In this document: positions 1 to 13,845 of the stretch, one piece after another
Layout: every line of letters starts with the position of its first letter
Numbering within the stretch: position 1 is the first letter of the stretch
From: Gibbula magus
Taxonomy: Eukaryota; Mollusca; Gastropoda; Trochida; Trochidae
Assembly (NCBI GenBank): GCA_936450465.1
Contig: OW388305.1
Location: 40,190,687-40,254,686, forward strand
DNA length: 64,000 nt
Direction: 5' to 3'
Translations under genes and position numbers: made by a program
The notes under the pieces: model-generated
What the model saw: the letters and a program-made list of their open reading frames with translations, nothing else
Told to the model about the DNA's origin: nothing
The model's database searches: none

Positions 1-2450
<2,450 letters not shown>

Positions 2451-2454
2451 TGCT

Positions 2455-2602
2455 GATGTTTTTGCGGCCTTCGTGCCGTGTTCTGTTTTTCAATTGCAAT
2501 TTTCTTTTTTAAATTAGGCAAATACATTAAATATCTCGCCGCTAATGGCTGCAATACTGCCGAAGCGGCGTTAAACAATAATTCACTCACTCACTCACTC
2601 AA
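2455..2602 (+). repeat. SINE-like 3' tail (GCGGCGTTAAAC / CACT repeat)
   Basis: The segment ends in CCGAAGCGGCGTTAAACAA followed by a (CACT)n tail. The same GCGGCGTTAAAC core recurs near 19.79 kb in a tRNA-derived SINE fragment, so this looks like a related short element with a simple-repeat tail. No A or B box is visible here, so only the 3' part is present or the family differs. Confidence 0.6.
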
Positions 2603-3394
2603 CCTTTTAGAAAAGCTAAGACGTTGCACATAGGGATTTAGAAACATTTTACTGTCCAATAACCACCATACAAAATCCGTAGTCAAAACGGTTGATAATA
2701 TGTTACCAACTACAGTAATGTTACATGAATGAGCCTAGGTGTACATGTTTATTTCATACTGTCTCACTTGGTTCTTGACATTATCCTATGTTATTTCTTT
2801 TGAAATGTGTTTTTATTCTTATGTATACTATGTTTTATAGAGCCTCCTAAGTCAGTTTGTGTGTGACATTTATATAAAATAATCTTCACCTTTGTGGAAA
2901 TATGGTTTTGCTGGCATGGTCACAGACGTCTAAACACTCACGTGTAAGTGTGGATACTTATCAATACGAAACATACGTAATGAAATAAATAGTATGCATA
3001 ACTTTTTCAAATTGTTCTTATATTTCATATTCAATTGTTCAAAAGTACTATCTATTTACACGCTGACTTCCATACTATACTGCAGTGAAAACGAAACTTG
3101 TGACCTTTCATGTTTGTTACAATTAAAGAACTATAAGATTTGATTGACGGTATCAAAACCAAATAATTTAAACTTCAGTTTTTAATTACGCAGTATCATG
3201 AAGTTAGAGACGCTCCACGACAGTGATTTGAATACCCTGCTAATCACGCCAGACAGACAGACATATTATTTATTTAAGTCTCACCTCACATGTATAATAC
3301 ATGAATAGATATATACATATAAAAATAAAAGATAAAACGCGAGCCACCAAATTAGGGTTACGGGAGACTATAACTTAAGAACAAAGACTGTGCA

Positions 3395-3530
3395 GGTATC
3401 ATTAATACCTGAGTATGACAAGTGATTCCCAATGACCGGAAACTGTCTAGTCATGTTCAACAGCCCCGGTGATTTAATTGTATCTATATACGTCTACGTA
3501 TATTACAATAGATTGCGACACTGATTTACT
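3395..3530 (+). repeat. Divergent dispersed repeat, copy 1
   Basis: Shares AATACCTG, GGAAACTGTCT and TTTAAT blocks in the same order and spacing with 4205-4322. The divergence suggests an old repeat. Family not recognised. Confidence 0.45.
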
Positions 3531-4204
3531 TTTCTAACCTGACAAGATTAATAACTTTGGTTCAACAACTACACCTTATGTAGGCTCATCATTTGTGTAT
3601 CAACATTGCCAAGCTATGTTAAACTGATATACATTCACTAAATTATAAAACACATGCAGTTGTAGAATATTTACAGAGTAACAGATAACTCATCATTAAC
3701 CAAATAAACAATGTTTTTATGTGCCATAACAACGCTTTCCGCACTAGTAGGGCCGATGCATAACTTCACTTCATTGTTTTTGTTTTTGAATCATGTGTAG
3801 GTACTTTTCTTTATCAAATTTTCAAATATAAAGTCATGCATATATTACCCTCGATAATATTTTTCATCTGGATTGCGCAAAAGCAAATGCAGTATTAATA
3901 AGACAGAAGTGTAAACTGGACAGTTAGATGATGGATGATGGACATTAGAATATGTGATTTTAAGTTCAAATTCAAATGTTAATTCTCTCCATTTGCGTTA
4001 CATGAGAAAATCAAGATATCAGCTTATTGAAGAGTTCTTTCCGAAAAACATAAATAAATGGCTGACAGTGACAGAACACCCTATTTCAAATATACATCAT
4101 TTCCTTCTTAAAATCGGCTTGTATACTTCATGATGTAATCGTGCCATGGAATGAATGGCACAACGGCGGGTCCCCAGTTAACCACGTTTGAGTTGCTGAA
4201 CAGG

Positions 4205-4322
4205 TGTGTTCAATACCTGGGATGACAGGAAACTGTCTGGTCATAAACACCAGCCATGACTGTTTAATTTGAGATATACACGTACTGTATACATGAAATA
4301 CATTGCAACATTGCTGCTCATG
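4205..4322 (+). repeat. Divergent dispersed repeat, copy 2
   Basis: Second copy of the repeat at 3395-3530, in the same orientation and about 800 bp away. No coding capacity. Confidence 0.45.
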
Positions 4323-7080
4323 CGCGTGTCTCGTAAAACTCTTTGGCGGCATCTGTGTGTTTTCTCTTTTAACGAGCTGACCACCGACAATCAGTTCATT
4401 AATAACTGTCGGTTACACAAAGTAAATTTTACGCTCTAATAATCTCTGGTAACGGATAATCGTAAAATTGTTCCTATTAAACGAGTTGTGGGCATTTATA
4501 ATTCGATAGGTTATACAACGTGTGATATGGATCATAGTTTCTTTATCACTTACAATACGAAGTTTCTTTGCTCATTTTTGCCCCTATGTCTTGACATTCA
4601 TTACTCAACTCCTTCATTACTTAATCACTAAACACAACTAAACACACGCACATTTGAACTAATAAGCAAGATGACATCTTACTGAAAACGTAATACTTCA
4701 TTTTCAAAATACATTAAGTGGCTTATGGCAAAATGCCCTCTTTCAGTTATACATTCCTTCTTAAAATCGTCTTGCATATGTGAGTCTCCCCGGATTTATT
4801 AATATGTTTCTGTCCATATGTAGTAAGTAACACATGAATCAAAATCAGTCAGTTGATTTGATATTCCAATCAGTTTAAGAACAAAATTCATATTCGTTGA
4901 GACTCCTTACTTTAAATACTCTGCTACCTATTCTTACAAGTATACTGTTATTATCATTCAAATGACACTTTTATTGTTCATTTGAAAAATATACTTACAA
5001 ATAAAAATTCAAAATATGGAAAACTTAATATATTTCTCGAATGCAGCTGAGCAGATAACATTAATCCCGGAGACACTTCTTTAGTTATATACGAAGTATT
5101 AAAAAGATAGCATAACCACAAACAACGCAGTGAATCAGTGTTTTACGTTGTAAACGCCAATAGAGAGAAGGTATGCATATGACGTTTTAATCATATTCTA
5201 ATAGCCTAATAATTGCTGCATCGACGCATAGTATTTTGGAAAATACTGACGGCCGTTCTATCAAAGAACATGTATTTCGGTTTTCGTTTTATTAAGATAT
5301 CAAAAGCAGACATGAGCTAAGGTATTATATATTTTAAAACATTCTATAATCGATTGTTTGTTGACTAACACGTTTGTACGATGATTTAGCAATGAAACTA
5401 GTAAATGTTTTGTAAAATGGCTCATGATATAGAATGTACAATGTCAATGTTCGTAAATGTGTCACAATTTATATCACAAAGTTGACCAGGATCAGTTTGA
5501 GTCGGTAGTCGACATCACTGATGTCTCACTTAAAGGCCGCGCTTTTACTCCCGTGGGAGTAAATTCTTATCCTGGTCATCACATTTTTAGCGTAGGGGAG
5601 AGTGAAACAGAACCCTTTAAAACATCTGTGTTTATGTGGAACGTGTGTGTGTCGTGTGTCACTATCTCGACATAGCATGACTTTCTAATCTGATAGACCC
5701 TAAATACTGTGAATGTTTAGTATGACCACGGTTGATGAGGTTTCATTTTCTTTAGTTAACATCTGAATTATCTAATAAGTGTGAGATATATTGACGTATG
5801 TGAAAGACTTTAAATATCGAGAAGCATAAATAAAATTGAAAATTATATCTCAGTAACAGGTGTGAGTATGGGAAAGCATGTTCAAGTTCAATCTAATATA
5901 GACACAAATAGAACAGTACTATTTGATGTTCAAAGTGTACATATAGATACATGCGAATTCATCATGTGACACATATAACCATAAGGATGAAGGTAGAGTA
6001 ATTATAAAAATTCCATAAACAAAATTTTAGTCGTTATCTAGCCTATCATGTGTTAATTATACGAATACTCAGTTAAATATATTAAAGAACGTGGTTTGTT
6101 GTTCATATATATTACTCTGTCCACAACATATCTTCAGTACTTGATCAAAGAAATAATGTAATCACTGAATATTAAAATTCATGTTTTGCTGTGTGTATAG
6201 ATCTTAAAATATATCATGAACTGCATATGGTTATGGTCAATAAGTTAATGAATTTAATGACATTGAATGCTAAATAAGTTAATAATACTAGAATATCATT
6301 CCATCATGACAAGACTGTTTGTCATATATCACTGTGAGCACTTGAGCAGGACAGTTGGAATGGTCTCTGATAACATCTGGCTACATTCTTCTACTCTGCC
6401 CAGAAATGTTTATGTTTCTCAGGCGCTACCGGCCACCCCTCCTAAGTTTGAAATGTGTACTCTTCCAACGTCGAAAATTTTGAAAAAGATATCATTTTTC
6501 GAATTTGTCATTGTAATATCTTTTAAAAGAAGCCATTTAAAATTCATTTGTTTACACATTTCTAATCTCTATTGTCTCAGTGAAAAATGGAACTGAAGTT
6601 GGGCCAAACTGTTAGCTAGAATACTAGATATATCAAAAAGAGTGAGCCAGATGTTGGTCGTTCAGAGAGACTTGAAGTCAAAACGTTACTGCCATGTCTT
6701 GGAGAAGTCCACTATTTATAGGTGAGGGCGGTCTTTAAACCCACTTACATTGTGTACAATTATAATTCTACTAGACAAACATATACTTCATTTTATCGTC
6801 ACTGAATATCCTTCATTGATAAACTCGCCAGCTACAAAAGATCACTTCACGGGCAGTACAGTTTGAGGCTTTAAACAGCGACACCACAGCGACTGTTGTG
6901 CATGTAATTAGACTGCCTTGAGCAGTTCAGGGGGCACGTTATAAGGAGGAGACCACAAAACTAAACATCAATTTCCTGCTATTCTAGTTGAGTGACATTG
7001 TTGAAATTTACAAATTATGGCAAAGACAACGTGTAGTTTCGGAATATGAAAGAAATATTTGAATATCTCGTAAAAAATAA
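4323..7080. other. Non-coding stretch
   Basis: Several short open frames (for example around 5457-5675 and 6267-6596) lack recognisable domains and splice context, and I treat them as chance. No repeat structure was recognised apart from AT richness. Confidence 0.4.
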
Positions 7081-7086
7081 AAACTC

Positions 7087-7215
7087 GAAATTTCTAGAAA
7101 TTTCTAGAAATTTCTAGATACGCACTAGAAAGTTTCTAGAAACGTTCTAGAAAGTTTCTAGATACGCACTAGAAAGTTTGTAGATACGCACTAGAAAGTT
7201 TCTAGATACGGGGTA
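7087..7215. repeat. GAA/TTC alternating array matching a heat-shock element
   Basis: At 7087-7114 six pentamers alternate perfectly as GAAnnTTCnnGAAnnTTCnnGAAnnTTC, formed by a tandem AAATTTCTAG decamer. It continues to about 7210 as a decayed repeat with TTTCTAGATACGCACTAGAA units. This exactly matches the HSF consensus (nGAAn in alternating orientation), but a simple decamer repeat would give the same pattern. It lies about 225 bp beyond the stop codon of the minus-strand Myb/SANT gene, so it is not in that gene's promoter. Confidence 0.7.
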
Positions 7216-7339
7216 TGTATTGGACACCTGTAAGTTGGTAATTCTTCCAAAGACAATTATATATATTTAACAAAATTATGTTTCAGTGAAGCATTTTTAC
7301 ATTAACTTCCTAGATCCTACTCATGACATTCTTCAGGAG

Positions 7340-10300
7340 TTAAAAGTTGTTCTCCAAATGATATATAGGAGAAAGAGAATATTCATTTGATTTCTCATCC
7401 AAATATCTTTTTCTTTCCAGATTGAGACGTTCTCTTTGAATACAGTTGAGGAGCTTCAGTTCACTTAAGATGTCCTCGAAGATCTTTATTTTCTTCTCCT
7501 CAGTTTGATTCAGATCTTTGAACAGGCTGTCTGTGGAAATTGAAATAACATAGTACAGGCTTCACTGTGTTACTGTAGATCATACTGCAAAATGATTTAC
7601 CCAAAATCTGAGATATAGAAAACCAGTCCCTGAACTTTATATCTTTTATCACAGTAAACTCTTTCTATACATTCAATGTATGTACATAAACACTGTTTTT
7701 GAATTATGATTTTGTTAATTTACTTACCTTCACATGCAGATCTCTTCCTTGGTGGTCGCACCTTACATTTTGCTGAAAAAAAACCCAACACAATCTCAAC
7801 ACTTGTTATTCTTTAACAATAGCATATGTTAATTCTGAAATTGTACAACTTTCACTAAGAGATTGTACCACAATGCTCTTTTTTAGATTTTTCTCACTTA
7901 AAAATAGATTTATTTTTAAGAAAATGGAAATTTTAATGTCAACAATATGTATCGTGATAAAAGAAATATTTCTCAACACATATATTGTCAGATTAATATC
8001 ACGATATGCTATGCTACAATATATGGTCACAATTCTAATATTGTAAATATCTTGAAAATGATTATATTAAAGGAGAATATTAGAGAAAAACTTTGTTTTA
8101 ACATGTTTAACAGTATTGTTTAAGACAAAGTGTGTCAAAAAAATTATTAAAATGCGACATTTTATGTAGAAACGTTGAAAAAACGTTTTCGGTGCGAAAT
8201 CCCCGAGAGTTAATCAGGCTGGCAGTAGTCACGTGATATGATATCAAAGATGCTCTCCCGTGCGCTTAGCCAGTGTATTTTCTACGTTCGTAGTGTTGTT
8301 ATGGCTTTCTCGGATAGCGATGGCAGCGTTGATTTTCAACCATCTGACATACATAACCTCCGTCCTTATCAGTATGAACCTATTGTGAATCAACATTGAG
8401 TTGAACACCAGGAATCAAGTGAGGATGAGCTTTCAGAAGTAAACAGTGAGAGAGTTGGATATACAGATTCGTACGTAGGGACTGGCAAACTCTAATGTTA
8501 CAATTTCACAATAAGTGGATTATGCCGTACATTAAATAGTTATTGTCTACATGTGGATAACGTGGGTGTCAACAACTTATATGTAGTTAAATAAAATATG
8601 TTACTACAAATTATACTGCTTTATTCGTATACATACTGTACCGCTGAAGTAACCAGTTGCATAGGACAAAATGAACCATCTTGATTCTCGATTGTTCAAA
8701 TCATGTTTGCTTCAAAAACGTGTTGATATTAAATATTATTATTATTTAGATCTAACGTACAAACCACTGTTCAATCGTTATCAAGTAAGATAGACAGTAA
8801 GATCTACACATAGCTATGTGAGAGATATGGTAGTCACGAAAACCGGACTAACACGATGATAAGGAACTCGCGATATTAGAAGCCTCTAATAACGTAGTGT
8901 AAAGCCCTGTTTATACGGCGAACTTTGCAGTGCACATATGCACTATTGCTTATGGTAGTAATATACGCATGTTAGTAAAAGTAAATTTACTATGCGTTCA
9001 TGCGTGTTTAATTTCTGCCTAAGAAAATGTGATTCCAACTCTCTTAATACATGAATAGAGAATTTCTAAAATATGTCAATTAATATGTTATAGATGTAAA
9101 CTAAATAAATGACATTAATTTAAATCTGTCAACATTGGTTTGACTTTGTCGCCCTAATTATAATGAAAATCGAAAAGTCAGATAGATTTCGAAGTTCATC
9201 GCGTGCAAGAAGGAGATTATCCTATAAAGAGAATTTGATAAACAATATTAAGAATTTCTAAAGTTCAACCGATGCGAAATCACTATTTCTGTAAACGACG
9301 AACTGTTACTAGAATAGTTAAATACATATATGCAACCGTCGCTGACTTGGTGACTACGGTAGTAAAATATATATTTGTGGAAATGCGACCATACGGCGAA
9401 TTTTGCTCATATTATTTTTGCAATAATCATTTGTTATGATATTGTGAACATATACAATCAGTGGAAATGCATTTTTAGTAAATATATTAAAAAAAAACAG
9501 GATCCAACATAGACGTAGGAAGGGTTCAAAAGTTGGGACAAGATTTAGAATTTAGTTAGTGGGGGTGGTGGGGTGTAATATAGGCGACATATATCATTTT
9601 AGCGTTGAATATCACTATAGTTTTCAAATGATTTATAACCAGGAAATATTGTTTGTGTGTCTGACAATGCCATTTGAGCTGCCACGTTGGCCATATTAAA
9701 TTGAAATTAATCTAATACAGTTATTAGCCAATGACAAATAATTATACAACTGTGTACTAAGTTTTAAGGCCTACACATCCCCATCCTCGGTGGTACCCAG
9801 GGTTTTATATATGCTCTGTTACTCTCCGCAGGAGCATATATAAAACTCTGGGTAACCGAGGATGACACATCCCATAAGAAGGCATTGTGAGTTATATCCT
9901 TATATAGGACTGTTAATTACGAGTACTCTTAGACTAACAATCACTTATTTATAAAACTGTTTTAATATAACGGATCAAAATGCTCTGAACTTAGTGAGAC
10001 AGATTCCGACGGTTTTCGGTCCTTCTTTCCTCTTTGACACTATCCAACCTTTCGCCGCGCTGCATCCGTCTTTTCACTTTAAAATTAAAAATATGTAAAC
10101 TTCTGTCCAGACTTTGATGAATTACTGCACACCAACGCTGCACAATGTACAATATCAAGTCCGAAACTACCCGAATTCTACGTATTCAACCGATTCTTCT
10201 TCTACTCTAATGCCTTCCCTTTCACTGCGCTAAGGACCCAAAGCGGGCCGTAGAGCATCTCTGACGTCACAGCCTAAACCTGCCGAAGGCTACCGGCAAA

Positions 10301-12665
10301 TATGCATACGCGCACAGGCAACAGTAGGCGCGGTTGTTATATCGCGTAATTAGTAATTAAACACGGCTTTCCATATTATTTTCGGGGGAATATGTTTTTT
10401 AAAGTATATTTTACTATAACAGAATATAAATTTTTACAAATATTCTCCTTTAAAATGATCTCAATTTCATATGACTTTTGTATTTATCAGTACCTTGAGT
10501 AGAAAGTCCTTTGCATTTGTCATCACTCCTTTCAGTTTTAACTGGGGTTGAGTTGGGAGTGTAAAACTCCTCGGTTTCTGAATGTGGAAGAAATCATTGT
10601 ATTTAAAGATATAAATGTATTATTTAAAATGTTTCTAAAGGTAGATTATCTCCCTTGATTGTTGTAATGTATTAATTTCAGTGGCAGGAATGTTTTTATA
10701 TTTTTAAATTATTTCCTTTATTATCATCTCTCTCTATCATAGAGTCATTCAAATTTCATCCAAATTAGTGTAATCCAATTTGATAGCATAGAATACAGAA
10801 AATGTGAATATTGAAGAGTCACTCACCTACACTGCCCCTACTGCATCCAGGAATGGGCTCTGCTTCAATCGCTAGTGTAGGTTCAATGAGCAGGGGTTCT
10901 TTAGTGGCAGTCACTGCAACTTGATTTTTAAAGTAATACATCATTGTCTTGCTTTCTAAGTTATGTTATATGAATTTAAGAATAAAACAAAGGTAATTGA
11001 AATTTCTTTCTTTAATGTGTATTTAATCAGGTCTTGTGTGTAGGACATGTGTGATATCTTCACTGTTCTTTGTGCATAACCGGTTAAATGTAAGGTTACA
11101 TCAATTAGGAAAATCCATTATCAATAAATACCATTTTAAAACTTGGCATTTAAATCTCTTGTATATGTTTGGTACTTACTTGGAGTTTCCATTCCGCCCT
11201 TTATGCCATCAATTAGGCATTTTGGTATCAGTTGTAAAATCTGAAAATATTGATGATATATTAGATTTAATGATATCAAACAATAAACACTGTACTGATT
11301 AAACAACTTGTTTCTTAACAATTTGCAGAGATAACAAGGTTACATTTTGGATAATACTACCTTCAATAGTACAAATTCATGTACTTTTTCGGGCAGAGTC
11401 CCATGCAGCAACTATCGCCAGCACTGACTGTACCAACAGCTTACCACGAATATTTCGCTTCGAGGGTGTGGGTTCGAATCCTGCATGGTATTCCGCCCAA
11501 AACAAGTACATGAATTTGTACTATTGAAGGTAGTATTATCCAAAATGTAACCTTGTTATATTTGTCAACTATCTAAATGGCATGTATTTCTAATTTTGCA
11601 GAGAGATATTTTCCAGAATTTTAAACTTTTTTTATGAGACTACAGAACCAATTTTAAAAAACAAACCTTGCTTTCTAAAGATGAAAGTTCTTCAGGTGGT
11701 GGCCCTCCCCCTGTCTTGCTTATTTTGCCTCTCCTCGTTGATTCTGCTTTTTTTGTTTGGGCTTTAAGGTCAGTCCATTTTTTCCTTATTTCATCTTCAT
11801 TCCTGATAGTTTTGCTGACAGAGTTGACTCTATGAAACATTAAGATTGTTTCAATTTGCTTATATTCAGATTAAAATTCCAAAATGTAAAAATAAAGTTA
11901 CCAATAGGGGCCTAGTAAAACACCTTTCTCTCTTTGGAAAATCAGTCAAACAATGAGTGTACATGGTTCGGTAAAAGCCATGAGAATCGTTTTTGTAATT
12001 CGAAATAATCAATTGTGTTCACATTAAAATGGCCGTCATGGAATTTTTTTTATATGCAATGCTGTCATTACCACTACGGATAATTGGTTCTTGTTACATT
12101 GTAATAAGATGTTTTACCCTCAGTACAGTCAATGTAAATGACATAAACCATCATTATAAATGGGAAATTGTAAAAAAAATAAATTTGTAAAAAAACATGC
12201 TACAGACCCTTAATATGGCAGATTATTGATAATTAATTTACACTTCATTCCTTTTCCTCAAAATGTTTGAATGAGATGTGTTTTAAAAAGGATGTAAGGT
12301 ATTTAATCAATTCTTAAATTGGAAATCGATTTGGATATCGAATAAAATTTAGGCTAATAAAATATTGTAGACCCAAAACAAGGCTAGTACCGTAAATCCT
12401 TCAATAATTTCCTACCTTGAATAATTGCTGGGTCTGAGCCCTCTTTGAAAAATAATCGCAGGGTTATATGGCTTATTCAAGGATTTACGGTATTCTAGAC
12501 TTACTTCGACGTGATGTCCGCCCATGTCTTCTTTTTCAAATTATTTGTGACCGTATTGGTCAGTGTAGAATTTATAATGTTTAGGCTCAGCTCTATGCTT
12601 GAAACCAACACTTCCAACTCAGTAGAAGTGAAATTGGGCTTCTTGGTTTTCTTTTTGGCATCCAT
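7340..12665 (-). CDS. NAIF1-like Myb/SANT-like DNA-binding protein, 7 exons, 263 aa
   Basis: Minus-strand exons: 12665-12505, 11829-11667, 11240-11180, 10913-10827, 10577-10494, 7772-7728 and 7530-7340. Every intron has GT/AG ends (several GTAAGT donors), and the exon lengths sum to 792 nt, exactly 264 codons with the stop. The N-terminal half is a Myb/SANT-like trihelix domain: a Lys-rich start, a TWADIT block, then EIRKKWTDLK (about residues 64-73) and TGGGPPPEELSSLE. Exon 3 carries LIDGIKGG, matching the I-x-GI-x-GG block that follows this domain in NAIF1-like proteins. Exon 6 is basic (PPRKRS, a possible nuclear signal). The last exon is a charged helix, probably a coiled coil. Such proteins are known as chromatin proteins and as Myb-like partners of PIF/Harbinger transposases; which applies here is not visible. 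No breaks are seen, so it is probably functional. Confidence 0.85.
8301..8474 (+). pseudogene. Fragment of a P2X7-C-terminal-like repeat protein
   Basis: A frame starting MAFSDSDGSVDFQPSDIH reads for 32 codons to an in-frame TGA, then continues in the same frame with acidic Glu/Ser-rich sequence ending ERVGYTD. From family memory, this acidic leader followed by ERVGNT opens multicopy invertebrate genes carrying a P2X7-type cysteine-rich C-terminal domain. The cysteine domain is absent here. It lies in an intron of the Myb/SANT gene on the opposite strand. Likely a dead fragment of a dispersed gene family; the assignment is tentative. Confidence 0.4.
9782..9862. repeat. Hairpin inverted repeat
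   Basis: CATCCTCGG...GGGTTTTATATATGCTC is followed, after a loop of about 15 nt, by its near-perfect complement ending CCGAGGATG. The arms are about 30 nt. This is consistent with a tiny MITE or foldback remnant inside the Myb/SANT gene intron. Confidence 0.8.
11331..11559. mobile_element. Foldback element with 56-bp perfect arms and a Pol III B-box-like core
   Basis: The arms 11331-11386 and 11504-11559 are perfect reverse complements, starting ATAACAAGGTTACATTTTGG. The 117-bp centre contains GGTTCGAATCC (11471-11481), identical to a tRNA B box, and a CCATGCAG/CTGCATGG complementary pair. Arm identity implies recent origin. It lies in intron 2 of the Myb/SANT gene. It could be a MITE carrying tRNA-like sequence or a head-to-head SINE derivative. 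No protein coding. Confidence 0.8.
11890..12185 (-). repeat. Internal fragment of the AGGGGCAGTAGCACG MITE family
   Basis: Contains the family's internal blocks (GTAAAACACC, TCGTTTTTGTAATTCGAAATAAT, ACTACGGATAATTGGTT, and an ATGACATAAACCATCATTATAAATGG-like stretch) in the same order as the copy at 16.4 kb. The termini are missing. It lies in intron 1 of the Myb/SANT gene. Confidence 0.7.
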
Positions 12666-13287
12666 TTCGATTGTTAACATTGTGTCGTCTGTTGCAAAAG
12701 GGAGTTAACTCTTCAAATCTCGTTTCCAACACAAAACTCGCTCTTTGGTGAATAAGTTCATAAGTTCGAACCCAAAAGTGTATGAACTAGACGCTTTTAA
12801 ATGCAATTTTTCTCACAAAACCTAATTAAAACGTGTTTTCCGCCAAGTTTGGGATGTTTTTAACACCACACAGTAACTGTTGGATATTGGTTAAAACCTG
12901 ATATGGACATTTTAGTAGCGCTTCAATTTGAAAACAAAACATATTTGCATTTGTTTTACTGAGTAGGCGATCAAATTGGGACGACAGAAATTAAGGCAAT
13001 TAATGGACTGATTTCGTTTTACCATTTAATTGTCCTTTATATAGAAATTTCTATATGAAAACTTGTTTGTCTATTTAATCCTTTGTCTGCCTTCTTAAAA
13101 TTGTAACAGTTCATCAATTTTAAGCCTTAGTTCATTTAAATTCAACAATAGACGTGTTTAACAGGTGCGCTTCCTGTCGGGATCATATGTTGCTTAGCAA
13201 CAAGTACCTCATAAATATTTTACGACGTGGATTTAAGTCCATGTCGTACGACATGGATACAACCCCGTTGTGAAACGGTCGTAAGCC

Positions 13288-13638
13288 ATGTCGTATGAGG
13301 GTCGTAAACAAGGTCCTATATGCTACGATCTCCTAAATTTAGGAGGTCTTTGTGAAACGGCAGCCAGGTGTGGGTCCGGTTTCCGTTTGAGACGTCGATG
13401 CAACCAGCACCTGAAGTCGCATCGCGACGCGTCAGGTAGTGTTCGAATAGAGCACCGAAGGAACCGGGAATACAGAGACCCAGGGGATGTCTTGCCACCC
13501 CGTGTTGCCCGGGATGGACCCACGCCTGAGAGGCTCGAAGCCAGGGAGAGGGCTCAAGAGGCTCGCCGTAGGTTGACAGGGCGTAGACGTAGTCGGGAGG
13601 AGGAAAACGAGGAGGAGCTCAGATGGCTGGAGGGTTAA
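13288..13638 (+). CDS. Unrecognised Arg/Glu-rich open frame, possibly the 3' end of a retroelement ORF
   Basis: A 116-codon frame with higher GC than its surroundings, rich in Arg and Glu towards the end. One segment has the spacing of the second half of a C2H2 finger (CGSGFRLRRRCNQHLKSH, Cys-x12-His-x3-His), but the first cysteine is not where it should be. It is followed at about 13831 by a purine-rich tract and an LTR-like start, so it may be the end of a retrotransposon ORF. Upstream sequence is palindromic (CTCCTAAATTTAGGAG) and not coding. Function unknown. Confidence 0.3.
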   Translation: MSYEGRKQGPICYDLLNLGGLCETAARCGSGFRLRRRCNQHLKSHRDASGSVRIEHRRNREYRDPGDVLPPRVARDGPTPERLEARERAQEARRRLTGRRRSREEENEEELRWLEG

Positions 13639-13845
13639 CCTGTGGAAGGAAACAAAGACCATTTACACAATGAACTAGTGCTAGAGACTGGCTTTTATTT
13701 TGTTATAACAAGATGGAATTACTTTGGGTGATTCCTGGTTGTTTTGTTATGTTATTAATTTATTAAAAATAAAGAAGGATATCATGTTGTGTGCTGATTT
13801 CGGGTGTGATAAAGTTGGGTAACTTTAATCTTCAGGGGGGAGGAA

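Noticed and set aside
5457..6596. 72- and 109-codon frames
   Set aside because: No recognisable family, no splice context, and lengths expected by chance in this AT content.
11471..11481. A functional tRNA gene
   Set aside because: Only the B box and a partial T-arm are convincing; no proper A box, anticodon arm or acceptor stem can be drawn.
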